Source of the DNA: Vitellaria paradoxa
Lineage: Eukaryota; Streptophyta; Magnoliopsida; Ericales; Sapotaceae
Direction of reading: 5' to 3'
Assembly (NCBI GenBank): GCA_019916065.1
Contig: CM034242.1
Coordinates: 15,376,823 to 15,440,822 of the forward strand
DNA: 64,000 nucleotides
Shown here: positions 11,292 through 24,480 of the stretch, in pieces
Numbering within the stretch: the stretch's first letter is position 1
Layout: each line of letters begins with the position of its first letter
Notes under the pieces: model-generated
Told to the model about the DNA's origin: nothing
Database searches by the model: none
The model's input: the letters and a program-made list of their open reading frames with translations, nothing else
Translations under genes and position numbers: made by a program

Positions 11292-13296
11292 CTAATGGGG
11301 GGCCGAGGTAGATGTAGATGTAGATGGTCTGTCTCCAGCTTTAGGTGCAGGTCTAGCTAAGTCAGAAGGTCCATCGCCACCTGAACTGGACGGTTCAATT
11401 CTATTTGATCTCAATCTACTCATATCTTTCCCAATTCGATGCTCCTCATTCAGCGTGACAATACTCCTTCGACCCACTATCATCAATCATATCGCTAACC
11501 GATGTACCTCCTCCACATCAATGCAAATGAAGAGCTCTGCTGTAATCTGTGTGGCCATGACTGTAGTCTGTACCTGTAAAAATTATCCAACCGTCAGAAT
11601 TATAAACGTAAAAAAATCATTAATAAACAAGAATTTACATTGCATGTGTACTAAGAATAGATATTTACTAATATCTCCTTAGTGGTAGCTACCAACTGAG
11701 ACCTAATAGAAGGCACATCACGAGAAGGCCCGATAAGATGCCTGGTAATAAGGTTGTACCACTACATATAAGGATCAACACAATCCATCTGACCTGTAAA
11801 TGTGTTGCCAATGACCACTGAGCACGACGATCATTCCAGGCGGTGATATGATCAGCATGTGTGATACACCAGTCAGTGCCAGCCTTACCTCGACGATCAA
11901 TGGCGTGTAACTCGATAGATGTATCACAAATCGGAGGCTCGTGATGAATCATGCCGAACTGCCGCATGACACGATTGGGCAAATACATCTCAACAATGTC
12001 AAAGCATATCATTGGCGATCTCGTCTACTATATCTCTCGACTGTGAACTGGGACATCTAAATCCGCTAATATGGCTGCCATATCATTTGTGACTCTACCA
12101 TCAAGTCCATTTGGTCCCTGTACTCAACTAGAGTACATGAAGATGCCAATGTAAGCCTCCTATGCCATCTATTATTCTTAGTTATTAGTTCATTATAAAA
12201 CCATGTAAAATTGTAAAACAACTATAAACCAATTAACTAATTTAACACTGTCATACCTACAGTCATGTGGATTTGCCGGTCGTACTAGGGGGACTGGCCC
12301 TGCTACTAAAGGTGCAACTACTGGTAGCTCGGCTAGTTGTGCCACATCTAGTCCATCAAGCTTTGTGACATCTGGCTTCTCGTGCTGAGGTGCATTGGCT
12401 CGTCTGCCTTGATGTCGAACAACAAGTTTGAATATAATAAATCACTCCTAGGCTCATATCTAGAGAACGGCTAACGGGCTAGTCATCTCCTTTGCCCGTG
12501 TCTGTGAAGCTCTGCACATCTTTCGGTATAAATAAGCTAATACTGCTCCTCCCCAGCTATACTTTCCAACACGATCCAGATCGTCGAGCAACGGTAGATG
12601 CATCATCGGGATCAAGCCAGGGGCATGCTGTTGGATATAGTCGCACGGGCATGCTGTTGCGCAATATTATCATTAACATCAGGTGGGAGTTGTCCAAAGT
12701 GTTGGAGCAACCAACTAAACTTAATCGCATTTTCTTTGATAACATCAGCGGGTGAGGCTACGCCTAGGTAGCCCTTACCTATGTCCCTCTACTAGGCACT
12801 GTATAAGACATATCAACACCTGTAACCACTATCCCATCAACAGGCAATCCGATGATAACACTAATGTCTCTAATGTGATGGTACACTCTTCAATCGGTAT
12901 ATGAAAAGTGTGGGTCTCAACTCGCCATCTCTCCACAAGTGCTGTGATCAACGGCTTGTATAATATGATAAAACCCAAATGATAAAACCCATACACTCCG
13001 ACCCTAACGAGGTAGTCAACAACTCAGGCATCCCTAGGAGTCTGTGTAAAGTCCCTCATGAGGTGCTGGCCAGTACAAAGATCAAGTAGGGAGGGCTCCT
13101 GAGCAATGAAAAGATAATAATCATAATAAACATTTACCAATTGTAAGTATCAAATTGAATGGAACTAACAAAGTTAAAAACATACCGCGCCATCCCATAT
13201 AACTGTAGATCTATGTCCAAACTGTGCACGTAATGCAGATGAATCACGAGGTCCTGGGGATAACAAAGGACGATCCTGATCGTCCAGATGATCCAT
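11292..13296 (-). pseudogene. Plant mobile domain (PMD) gene carried by the MULE, decayed
   Basis: PMD proteins are a plant family found both in transposons and as host genes of the MAIN/MAIL type. Reading the minus strand from the ATG at 13294-13296 gives MDHLDDQDRPLLSPGPRDSS, then an FGHRSTVIWDGA segment to a GTATGT donor at 13185. The next exon starts near 13098 with EPSLLDLCTG. Further on come LVERWRVETHTFHIPIEEC and CTITL, a hallmark PMD segment, then FSWLLQHFGQLPPD, LLDDLDRVGKYSWGGAVLAY with LYRKMCRAS following, and near 11990 MYLPNRVMRQFG. The order and motifs match PMD family members. Damage is clear: a TGA in the exon near 13030, a frameshift after CTITL near 12850, and stops near 12760 and 12630. 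The C-terminal tail near 11300-11480 is rich in Ser, Pro and Thr. It lies downstream of the transposase on the same strand. Confidence 0.8.
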
Positions 13297-13561
13297 AACC
13301 TATACAACGAAGGAAAAGAATTACCAACAGTTCTAATTATCATAATAAGCATTTCAAATTGTAGAAATTATACAAATGGACAGTGATAGAATAGTTAACA
13401 TAATCAAACCCTATACTCAACTGAAAAGCTCAAAGTCTTACAACATACATAACAAAATAACTAAACATCTAATAAATTACATGATTGAATAGTTCGTGGT
13501 CTTCCAAATTACATAACAAAATGGTTTAAAGTCCCTCTCACAAATTACATAATTCAAACAA

Positions 13562-15870
13562 TCAAAAAACTAAGTAGCATGCGGCTCCTCTGGGACAGTT
13601 CCTCCTAGTATGACCCTTCGCACGACAAATACCACAATGTAGCTTAGTCAAACTTTCACTTCTATCCATCTCATTCGTAATGCAAGTTGACATTAGTCTC
13701 CCTTTCTTTCGCTTCAAATGTTCATTTGGGATGAAAGTTGGGACATTTGGCACCTCCCAATATTTTGGATCATGTAAGGGATAGAAACAGGGAGCATATG
13801 TGTTAACATAGGCATCGGTGCTATACTCTACAGAAATCATGGCCATTTAGTCATAACGACATTCCTCAGAAACGACAATAACATGCGAGCATGGGATCCG
13901 CCGATTACTTTATTTACCATATGTGTAACTTTTATTTTTCAGAGACACCACCTGTACAAGGCCACCCCCATTTACAAGTTGTCCCGTAATAACCTCATAC
14001 ACCCCGTCGATATAATTAAATCGCACAATTCTGTGACCTTAAGCACGTTGCTGATACTTATCAATTAATTCCATGACTCCTAGTAGATACTGAACTCCAG
14101 CCTTTTGAGCTGTCACTGAAACTTCATTCCTATTACTGAACTATGTCATGACTTTGTAGAATGTAAATTGAGCACATACTACAATAGGTAATGATTTGGC
14201 ACCCTGCATGACATTATTGAAACACTCAGAAATATTCGTTGTCTCATTCCCGTATCTAAGGCCTTCGTCATGAGACATTGTCCACTGCTCCTTACGGATT
14301 TCTATTAAACACTTCCATGCATCGACATTGAGATCTCTTATCTTTTCCATTATCGAATCAAACTTGCGAATTTGTGGAGTTTTTATAGTATGAGACATCA
14401 ACTTATTTAAATGGGAGCTGGGGAATTTCTTCTTGAAATTAGCCTCCACGTGCCTCAAACAAAATCTATGGAAGGGATAAAGGGGCCCCCATCCAGAGTT
14501 AGGGGTGTTTACAGTACTGGTAATGCCACCATACCGATCAGAGACTAAATACAAGTCGTGCCTATTTGGAATTACATGCCTCCTTAAGTTACGCAGAAAC
14601 CAGTACCAACTATCAAGGGACTCATTGTCTATAACAGCAAAAGCTAGTGGAAAGATTTGCAGGTTAGCTTCAGTTCCCATAGCAATTAGCAACTTCCCTT
14701 TATACTTTCTGTGCAAGTGAGTGCCATCTATTATTATGACGGGTCTACAAAATTGAAAGCCATCAATAGACGGCTTGAATGCCTAGAACACATACTATAG
14801 GATGGTCGTACCAGCAACAGGTCTTGGATCGTAGCGATGATCGACAACAGTATCGAGATTATGTTTTTGCACCGCATGAAGAAATACAAGTAACCTGCTG
14901 TATGATTCATCCCAATCCCTAAAAATACTGGCTATTATATTTTTTTTTCGCAGTCCATGCTTTGTTGTCAGATATTACGTATTAAAATTGATTCTTTATG
15001 ATCAAAGCTAAAAAAGTAGCTGAAATTGATGGATCTTTCTTCACCAATTCTTGTATGTGCATTGCAACAAACCCCGCATTTAACTGGGAGTGATCTCGAT
15101 TCATCAGAGCATAAAAACAACTATGAAGGCCCTCGAACTTAGTGATCTCAAACTGGCCACGTCTTTTTAGTTTAGTAGTCCGTAGTTGCCAATTACAAGG
15201 AGTTTCACTGGATATCTTGTACTTAATAGTCTACTTCCTTGTATTCGACTCAACTGTCTTAAATTGAGTTTTCATTCTAATCGAGTACGTCTTTAGAGCC
15301 CTCATTAACTCAATTTTGTCTTTGAATAGAACTCTAACACGAGGCTCATCTGTCATTAGGTCCCAATTTAGGCAATGAAACCTACATGTGGAAGAAGCTA
15401 CAGTGCTTGGCTCACTTAGAATTGTAAACAATTGGGAGGCGGGCTGATGTAATTCTTGTTGACCCTCACTGACATCATTATCGTCATTGGCATTAAGCCT
15501 AACATCAATATCAACATTGTCATTGGCATCAAGGTCAACACTGTAATCAACATCTAACTCAAAGATTGAGCCTTTCTTTGCCAGCATATCTTTTAGGGTC
15601 GGAGGCACAACCAATGCATCACCACCTGTTTGCTCCTAATGCTCAGCTAGCTCCTGGATCGTAGCCAATTCAGGAAACTTTGTATGCACAGGATTGTTAG
15701 GCAATGGGAGATCATGAAAATAAGAAGCACCCTATCCCTTAGAGCCAAAGATGAGTATTACATGCACATCAGCGACAACTAGCACGTGTGGAGGAGAATT
15801 AACCGACAGTAGTTGATAATCTAGGTACAAGTCAACATGTGTCTATTTCAACTGATCTACTGCATCCATT
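13562..15870 (-). pseudogene. MURA-type MULE transposase, decayed
   Basis: The domains read in order on the minus strand. An acidic N-terminal region (15600-15450) is rich in D and N. A MuDR-type DNA-binding region contains VRVLFKDKIELMRALKTYSI (about 15340-15270) and then CNWQLRTTKLKRRGQFEITK. A MULE transposase domain follows, with PVIIIDGTHLHRKYKGKLL (first catalytic Asp, about 14730), LYLVSDRYGG (second Asp, about 14550), FHRFCLRHVEANF, and NETTNISECFNNVM (catalytic Glu, about 14215). At the C-terminus is a CCHC zinc knuckle CGICRAKGHTRRNC (about 13625-13585). The DDE residues are all readable, but in-frame stops interrupt the gene. For example, the usual Trp before AFKPSIDG is TAG, and there are stops after SNTRK (15230) and near 14940. 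Such stops fit C-to-T decay of methylated DNA. The family assignment is secure. Confidence 0.88.
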
Positions 15871-18800
15871 ATTCCCCTAAACCCTTTGTCATTTTTCACC
15901 TAAAATGGCTTATAATGAGCTGTGGATCCAACAACCACTGGATACCGATATGTAACATTAAGCTCCACCCGAGTCACATCTATGCCCAATATGTTACACA
16001 ATTCGATTATTAGTTCATTATAATTTATAGTAGTAGCAACCGAGTAGTCTTCTCATAGCCACAATCATATGCCAACCCCTCAACACTTGACATTACATTC
16101 CCACCCCAATAGCAAAATACAGTGACGTATTTTTTTGACATCGTACCTTGTGTTACAAAAATACGAACACAAGATTAGAAAATCTAAAAACATTAAATAA
16201 GATTGATTACTCAGTACTCATATTTGTTTTGTTTGGGACTAGTTATTGGTTACCTTTCAAAAAAAAAGAGGAGTAGCTATTGCTTGAAATCATCATTTCT
16301 TTTTAAATCATTATTGGTTAAAAATAAATATACCAAAAATCACAGAAAAAGAAAGAAAGAAAATGATATAAGATGATCGCAAGATTAACATGAATGGTTT
16401 GTTTGATAGTTGTTCTCAATTCATGATTTTGATTCTTCAGATAGGGTGACATAGATAGAGTTTCTAATACAAAAGACATGGAAAACAAACAAACCAACCT
16501 ACTCCCCTTTGATTTTGTTGGCACGTCAATTTTTTAAATTTAGAAGGATCACTTACCAATCCACTCCCAAACATAATTTGAAAAATCATCCAAAATCCCA
16601 TGGATATTGGCAAAAGTTCTTTATTAACAGGAGGACATATAGTTGCCAAAGGTCCTTTAAGTTGATTTTACTAGGGTTCAGTTTATATGTTAAAAATGTC
16701 AATTTTATAACACCACTTAAAAATTTAGTCTTGGTTGAGTGATTTTTTTCTTTCTAAATTCGAATTATAAATAGAAGTTTGTCACATTTACTATATTTGT
16801 TTTATTTTATTAAGCGGATATGATGAATAATAAGCCGAGTGATATTTTTTTAAATTCAAATTTTATATTTATGTTAGTCACATTTCCTATATCTGTTTCA
16901 TTTTATAAAGCACATATGATCAATGAAAATATGTGTTCTACTAATTTTAATTTTTTAACACCACTTACAAATTTAGTCTTGGAGGAGTGATGTTTCTTTC
17001 TATATTTGAATTTTAGCTTTAAATTACTCACATTTGTGATATTTGTCTTATTTTATAAAGTACGTACGGTTAATAATAATATTTTTTATTAAGCTTAATT
17101 TTATAACACCACTTAAAAATTTAGTCTTGGTGGAGTTATTTTTTCTTCCCGAATTCGAATTATAAACATAAATTTGTCACATTTACTATATTTGTCTCAT
17201 TTTATAAAGTACCTATGATTAATAATAATATTTCTTTATTAATCTTCATTTTATAACACCACTTAAAAATTCAATTTTTGTGGAGTGATTTTTCCTTTCT
17301 AAATTCAATTTATAAATATAAGTTTGTCACATTTACTATATTTGTTTTATTTTATCAAGCACATATGATTAATAATAATGATTTTTATTAATCTTACTTT
17401 TATAAACCCAATTAAATTTCAGTCTTCGGGGATTGATTTGTTTTTCTAAATTCTAATTCAAATTTAAATTTGTAAGGTTGACTAATTAATAACAATTTTT
17501 AATTGTTACAATTTGTATTTGTCACAAATTTTAATAATTTGAATTTTTATTAATTTTTAATAGTTCTAATTGTTCCAATTTGTACTTAACTTTTAATAAT
17601 TATAATCATATAAATTTTCAATCTAAACACCCAAACAACAAAATTGATAAATGTCACAATTTTTAATAATTCTAGTCCAACTAAACGTCATTAAATTCGT
17701 AAACTAAAACCCAGACTACCAACTAAAAATTCAGATTAAACAATCACAATTTCAAATTAAACAATCATAGTTTCAAAGCACCATCTTATTTCAATTTCTG
17801 CCAACATAATCTAGAAGACAAAACATCGTATAAAGAAGGAGAAGAGTAAAACCAAAATCAATTTAGAATGGTATTGCATGAGAACATGAAACCATACAAC
17901 ATAAGTTGAACATAAGTTGACACAAGTTTTTTATGCTAGCTCGATTATTTGTAATCGGGGATTATTAGATTAAAATTCAATGATTCCGATGTATTTACTT
18001 TTTTTTAATCCAAAAAAAATTAATAGTTCCTTACTCAATATTACTGAACTGATATAAAAACTTTTGTCAACTTTCTTTTTTCCTTGAAATTTCCTCGAGC
18101 TCCATTTACCTTATATTTGCATTTATTTATATTTTTAAATTTAAAATCATCAAATAATTTTGTGTTACTTATTTGAGAACAATGTTTTAATATAATTTTT
18201 GTTATTATAGATTAAAATCATGTTACGAATTTAAGTAATTTAACATAATTAATTATAATAAACTTAAAACTATTATAAAAATAATTATTTACAATTTTTC
18301 ATAATAATAATAGTTTGAACATTTTAAGTGAGTAGTAGTACCATTATTTTATTAATAATTAAATATATATATTGTATATCTAATCCTCACTTTCATTTCA
18401 ATTTTCATTTGACAAGATGGCTTTTCGTTAAAAAACAAAAAAAGAAAAGTAGAAGTAGTTCCACTTCTTATTAGGTTATAAGTTTGGATTATGGGAACAA
18501 TTAATTTTTATTAGTTTTCTATATGCTATTAATACCTAATTTTACTAATTATATATAAACTAAAATTCTTCTATGAAAAATAAATAAATAAAATAAAAAT
18601 ATTACCTGATTGAGTCCACTGGTATGCGCGCACACACACACACACTACAAGTGTGAATCCACGCATGAGTGCTTATTAAACTTTTTTCTTTATTATGTTC
18701 TTTTTTTTTAAATGGTCAAAAAAATTAAGTAACAAAATTTAGGTCAAGAGTAAATAGTGATATTTCAATAAATAATGAGTATTTAAAGAAGAAAAATAAA

Positions 18801-19994
18801 ATTTTGGGAAATTAAGAGACACTTGGAGAAAATAAAAAATATAAAAATAAAATTATTTAATTAAATAGTAGTTATTGAAAATTTATTTCTAGTTATCTTA
18901 AAATTTTATGTAGTTATACGATAATATTTGATATAAGGGAAAATTTTAGAAATAAAAGATTATAGAGGTAATTATTATCCAGTAATAGTAATAGTTGGGG
19001 CTAACAAGTTCATGATTCCTATGTTTGAAGTACGATAGTAAATATTATCCCAATAATAATATTATTATTATTTTTGAAATGCTAAGAGAGTACATTGCTT
19101 GAGAGAAGCGTAAAAAAGAAGGATATAATTTTTCCATTAACCTCTATTACCCACTTTCCCCATCAGTTACCATATATACATATATAGATGTTCATATTTA
19201 AGAAGTGAATTAATAAATGGTAATTACTTATTAATGTCATATTTGTATTCCCATTCCATACATGCAGTTATTGAAGGAAAACAATTTCCAGCAAACAATT
19301 CCACAAGTAAAGGTTGGGGAAGATGGGGATATCACCTCATAAGGCTACCACAACACAATGAAGAGGGCATTATACCTTTTCCCAATGTGGTCATTCAAAA
19401 ACACAACAAAATGGAGTGAAAACAAAATTACACAAAAAGCTCAAAGCCAAAAATAACAACACCAAGTATGCTCTAAATGAAAGGCAAAATCCAACTTAGA
19501 TGCTAAAAAAAGAATCAATGCCCTAGCCAAATGCTAGCACAACAAACAGTGAAATAAAGTTCAATAACATTAGAAAAATAATTAATTGGAGTATTGCTCT
19601 ATCTTGTCTTTAATAACCAAGATTGCCAAAACTCAATTCCTTCTCGTCATACCAAGAAACAAATATTAAAAGTTGATAAGGGAGGTGGGAGGAACTTACA
19701 ATGGTGGAGGAGACAGGTAATTGGTCTGCGCAAGCAAGGAAGGGAAGATGCATCTTCTGTTGTTGGCCAATCGCAAAATGGAGACAAACGCTAATTGAGA
19801 TCGTCGGTGACTGAATACTGAGCATAGTAGAGAGAGACGGAGAGCAATAGAGTGAGACAGATGGAGAGCTCGACTAATGGAGGGGCGCTGGGGGAAGGTT
19901 TAAACCGAATAAAATCGCCTTCTTAAATGGTGATTGTTGGTTTCACGAAATAAATGAACCACGTTCTGATATGGAAATTTTTGCTCCGGACCTA
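15871..19994. other. Internal non-coding 5' part of the MULE
   Basis: About 4 kb between the transposase and the right TIR, strongly AT-rich. It contains a tandem array of about 150 bp (16690-17460), a (CA)n tract at 18628-18645, and near the right end a GA-rich, GC-richer section (19680-19900) that could be the element's promoter or leader. No protein-coding gene was recognised; the ORFs at 19234-19825 do not resemble known families. Confidence 0.5.
16690..17460. repeat. About 150-bp tandem repeat inside the MULE, roughly five degenerate copies
   Basis: The word TAACACCACTTAAAAATTTA (or a close variant) occurs near 16709, 16957, 17104 and 17254, with a degenerate relative near 17402. Clear neighbours are 147-150 bp apart, and one further weak copy lies at about 16830. 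Each unit continues with a TAGTCTTGG-type word and a TTTGTCACATTTACTATATT-like segment. Confidence 0.8.
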
Positions 19995-20147
19995 TAACTG
20001 CACTATGATATCGCGGTTTAAGTGTTAAGCAACAACTGTGGTCTCGGACCGCGATTTTATTAACAACAATCCTCTAAATAGTTCTTGCCCAGCTGTATTT
20101 GCAAAACAAGTTTTAATATGAACCGTAAAAAAAAAAAAAAAAAGGTC
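19995..20147. repeat. Right terminal inverted repeat of the MULE
   Basis: Reverse complement of the left TIR. It ends in a run of 18 A bases and GGTC, followed by CTTAAAGT (20148-20155). Confidence 0.85.
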
Positions 20148-20155
20148 CTTAAAGT

Positions 20156-21499
20156 CACATACTTGTGATGTAGTTGATTTTAAGTAATAATTTAAGTAGT
20201 GTAAAGTAATTTAGAATAATTTTAGTTATGACGTAATCACTCGAATTTCTTAATTTTATGTTTATGATGTCATATTATGTAATTTAAGAGTTTAAATCTT
20301 AACTTATTCAATATTGGTTAATATTTGAGAGTGTGTTAGAGTAAGTCTGATACTTAGCAAAATCTAAAATTTTCTTTGTTGTGCATATGACTATTTTCTT
20401 TCTTTGCACACGGTTTGGTTTGTATTGTAATGTGCACACAACATCCATCTTCTTGTGCGCACGACCCTGTCTGGGTTTTGTAAGTCGGCGGCTCCTTGTT
20501 TTTTCTCTAAATTTCTAGCGCGTTGTCAGGTATCATCCAAATGCTCGGATATGAGTTTGCCATGATACCTATTCTACTTGGCTTGCTCTTCCATCACCGA
20601 AACCCTATCACCATTATACTCTTCTTTTTCCTTTCTCCTTTATTTCAAATTGTATCAATATGTGTGCATCTGAGCGATATAGAGAGAAGGTTAAAGTCCA
20701 TTCTTGAGTGTTGTGTTGTGAGTCTATGGGTGTTATGCTTGGAGGTCTAGAGCTGAGGTCGTGTTTATGGGGTGGTCATGGTGGTGGTTCAATAGCTTTG
20801 GTGTGTATTTGTTAAAGACTTTGGGTCATTAGTTGTGGTTTTTCCTCTATTAACATAATCTTCTTCCTTCCTTTTCATTTTTCAGCTTTGATTTGAGGTA
20901 GGGGCTCTTTCCTAATATGTTGGAAAGATTATAAACATGTTTGAGTCTTTAGCTCTTCCATGTTTTAAGTTGAATTTGTTGATAGTTTAGAACTAGTACA
21001 TGTGTATGTTCATATATAGTCAAAGAAATTGATCTACAAACCTATTTACATAAATTCTGGATTCTTATGTAAATCAAAGCATGATATTGGTTTAAAACAT
21101 CTATTTGTTGTTTTGAAACTTGTCAAACTTGTGATAAAGATTTGATGTTGGAAAGATAAATGAAAATTATCAAAAAAATCTAGGAACAACTAGGCCTTTA
21201 TTGTGCATGTACAAAACCTTACCTTCGTGTGAATGCTAGTTATACAAACCTTCTCATGCGCACAAAAGAAAATGTCTTGTTCGCACGCCACCTGATAATG
21301 CTACATAGTCGTACTACGCTGTCTACACGCCACCTCACCTCGTGCCCACGACTAGTTGGCCTATTTGTCTCGCGCGCACGACCATGCTAAGCGTATATGC
21401 ATGCCACCTTGACACTTAATTTATTTTACTATATCATATTAAAATGCATTGATATGATTAAATATATTTTGAGTTATTAATAAAACTTATGATAGTGAT
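20156..21499. other. Degraded repeat, possibly retroelement-derived
   Basis: No intact gene. Words such as GCGCACGACC recur (near 20457 and 21373) in a GC-richer background, and the text resembles decayed LTR or UTR sequence of Ty3/Gypsy-type elements, but I saw no polyprotein motif or clear LTR pair. The ORF at 20523-20750 is probably chance. Confidence 0.35.
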
Positions 21500-22043
21500 C
21501 AAGGACATACCTGCATTAAGGCAATGGGGCAAGTGACCCCTTATTTTTGATGTAAAATTACTAAAATACCCTTCATATTTTAGTTTTATTAAAAAATTAA
21601 ACTAATTCAATATTAAGGTATTTTGGCCTAATTAAAAAAATTAAGATTAACTCAAAATTTTTCAACAAAAACGAGTTTACAATAATCAAACCCAAATATT
21701 TTTGTGAAATTATGTGCATTCTCCCACTACACTATTGAATAATTTTGTGCATAATATAAAGAAATATAGCATATCACATAATAAATTCTATAAACAATAA
21801 AACTTAAATAATTATATTTTTTTATTAAGAAATGACATCCTTAGTAAATCACAAGTGCTATTAAAAAGACTAGTTGAACCATTAAATTGTGAAAAGTATA
21901 TTCACATTTTTAATGTCCAAAAATAATTTTATCTTTAGCTAAAATCAAATATTATTTCTCTTCTACTCTTATTCCTGACATAACTCGTTACTTTTGTACT
22001 TGGTGCCAAGTTCCCCTTAATAAAAATTCTAAATCCGCCCTTG
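21500..22043. mobile_element. Non-autonomous hAT-like element, 544 bp
   Basis: The termini are CAAGGACATACCTG and, on the other strand, CAAGGGCGGATTTAG. Flanking 8-mers are ATAGTGAT (21492-21499) and TTAGTGAT (22044-22051), 7 of 8 identical, fitting a hAT 8-bp TSD. Subterminal text (GGGGCAAGTGACCCC) matches the common plant element whose ends contain GGCGGAGCC-like words, and is shared with the element at 44492-45026. Confidence 0.75.
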
Positions 22044-22189
22044 TTAGTGATTCATAGGATGAGTTATGAATTGAATTAAATTGTGTGGAATTATTATCAC
22101 TAGATGATAGGTTGAGATAATGATAAAGTTAAATAACAATATATTATATTATTGAACATTTAGGTAATATGTATTGATTTAAGTTTTAG

Positions 22190-24480
22190 GTGTAAAGGTA
22201 CTGTAAACAGGGGGAATGCTTATACCCAAGATTAAAAATCTTGAAACCTACAAACGCAGGGTTGGTGTCTCATGTCTAGTAGATTAATAGCTTACAAAGT
22301 GAGGGAGACACTAATTGATTACACTTGAAAAGTGTTATTACAAACTCCACTTTTGGATAGTCATTGATGCATTTAAGTAGTTTATTTTGAAGTTTTATCA
22401 TTATTTTATTACTTATAGTGTTTATTTTCTTAATTGCAAGGAAAATGGTGAAATACTTGAAGATTATAGTGATGAAAGTGACCTAGAAGATGAAGGGAAT
22501 GATGTGGTTCCAATCTTCCCTAAGATGGTCTGGACCACCCCAAAAAACCAGCAGCAAACAAGAAGCAAAACTTGAAGAACAAGGTTTCTATGGTTGAGAC
22601 CCCCTACCAGACGGTCAGGACCACAGTGTGCTAGGCGCACGCGTTTTAATTCCATCTTTTAGGGTTTCTTTGCAACTCTATATAACCCCTGCTACATGGC
22701 CAACCCTAGGAGAACCATAGTTCAGTTTTACATATTTTAGGACAGCCCTAGTTTAGTTTTTCATTTTTTTAGAGTTTTAAATAGTTTTTAGAGATTTTTA
22801 ATGTTCGTAGAATGTTTTGAAGACTTTTTGGAGTTTGCGTAGGCTCCGTACAATAGTGATTGTTCATTCTTACATTTCGGATTCGATTTTAGAGTACGTT
22901 TGCTTTCATTTTTCATTTCAATAATATTGTTTCTTCATTTTATTCAATAAATCCATTAAATATGTGTTCATTGGTTGATTTTGTTTCGTTTAAAGTTCTG
23001 TTAGTGTAAAATCCTAGTTTTTGATTCAACGAATCAAGGAAAGGTAGGTTACTATGATCTGTGGGATGTGTGTAGACCCTTCGCATGGTTTGCGAAAACT
23101 CATGTGTGAGGGTCTACAACTTTCAAATCTATTTTCATTTGTTTTAAAAACTTTCAAAAACTAAAACCTTTGACGATATTCTCTGTAATCACTGGTAAAG
23201 GTTTTTAATTAAAATTTGTTTAATATTTCTTGATGAACTAAAAATAGGATTTAAACTCAAATCTGATTTTGTTTGTTTGAAAAGCTTTTGAAAACAAAAG
23301 TTTTGACTAAATTCTCTGTAATCACTGGTAAAAACTTTTGATTAAAACCTTCTCAATAATTTTTGAACAAACCCTAATTCAGGTTTGAACCCAAGTGTTT
23401 TCTTAGAAAATATTTTCGATTTTATCATCTTTCCGGTTTTATCATCCTAAACAAGATTTTAAAACTGAGTATTGGGAACTTTATGAACCTTAACGAAGAC
23501 ATCTTTCCAATCTATAGATCCTTTCACGTGAACTATAGATTGTAGTTACAACACATCCCATAGTGAAGTAGTAAACTACCCGGAATTGAAAATTGAATCA
23601 AGAATCGAAAATTATCTTAAATGCATAATTTTATTGCTTTCATTATTTTAGTTTAGTTTAATTTTGTACCTTGTTTTTCTATTAGTTAATATAGAAGTAA
23701 TTTAATTTCTTGAATGCTAGTTTAGTTAATTTTTGCAATTTACTTTTATTTGGTTGCTAGTTACTTAATCAACTCTTTTCAAACCCAAAACCTATTTTTC
23801 TTTTCCTATTTTTAAAACGAAACTAGTAGATAGAAGAACTTAGAAAAATCCTAGTGTTTAATCTCATAGTTCCTTGTGGATTCGATCTCAGACTCACCGA
23901 GTTAAAAATACACCGCACACCTTTACACTTGAGGGTTAGTTTAGATGCACTATTTAGAAGTGGTCACTAATTAGTACGTATTTTCACTATTGAGGCTTAA
24001 CCTTGGTGACAAACACAGATTCGTGTGGTTCGTTCTATAGCCAAGGCCACATGAAGCAAGTATCGAATGTACGTTTTAGCTTGAATTTTGTGGCCACAAA
24101 CTCATCTAGTAGAGTACCTAACATATGAATATATTGATTGAAGGTAATAATGATATTGTTATGAAATATTGAGAAAATATATATTAGTTAAATGATATCA
24201 GACGAGGATATTTACACAAATTATAATTATTTCATGTTAACTGTTAAGATATACTAAATGGTATAATTTATGCTCACTTAATAGCGTGCCAGAGTATACA
24301 TTTTATGCTTATTTTATGTAGTCATTACCTTGTTGACTTTGCTACAGGTTCTGATGTTGATTCTCAAGTTGCAACATTCAGTAGAGGACATTAGTTCTCT
24401 CATGTTATTTTTGTTTAGCTTCATTATTTTGAGATATTGTATATTTGTTTTGTACTTTTAATGGGTGAGGTTTATTCTAT
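22190..24480 (+). repeat. LTR-like retroelement remnant
   Basis: A TATA-like CTATATAACC at about 22679 follows a stretch that could be U3. Near 23870-23935 the text TTCCTTGTGGATTCGATCTC, then ACTCACCGAGTTA, is a signature often seen near the 3' end of plant Ty3/Gypsy LTRs. An imperfect tandem duplication of about 130 bp (TTCTCTGTAATCACTGGTAA at about 23180 and 23310) lies inside. No gag or pol was recognised. Boundaries are approximate. Confidence 0.45.

Larger units (their letters stand above)
8981..20147 (-). mobile_element. 11.2-kb Mutator-like element (MULE) with transposase and PMD remnants
   Basis: Long terminal inverted repeats are visible. Left, from about 8992: GGTTCATATTACAACTTTTT, then GCAAATACAG, GGGCAAGAACTATTTA and so on. 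The reverse complement of the right end gives GGTTCATATTAAAACTTGTT, GCAAATACAG, GGGCAAGAACTATTTA. Similarity runs about 150 bp inward, with a poly-T tract outside it. CTTAAAGT flanks both sides (8973-8980 and 20148-20155), close to the 8-9-bp TSD of Mutator elements. Inside, on the minus strand, are a decayed transposase followed by a decayed plant-mobile-domain gene. The remaining sequence is AT-rich and includes a tandem array of about 150 bp. Termini and internal genes support each other. Both genes carry stops, so the copy itself is probably immobile. Confidence 0.9.

Noticed and set aside
11689..12012. Stand-alone small protein gene on the minus strand
   Set aside because: It contains YLPNRVMRQFG and continues PMD domain order from upstream fragments, so it is part of the decayed PMD gene.
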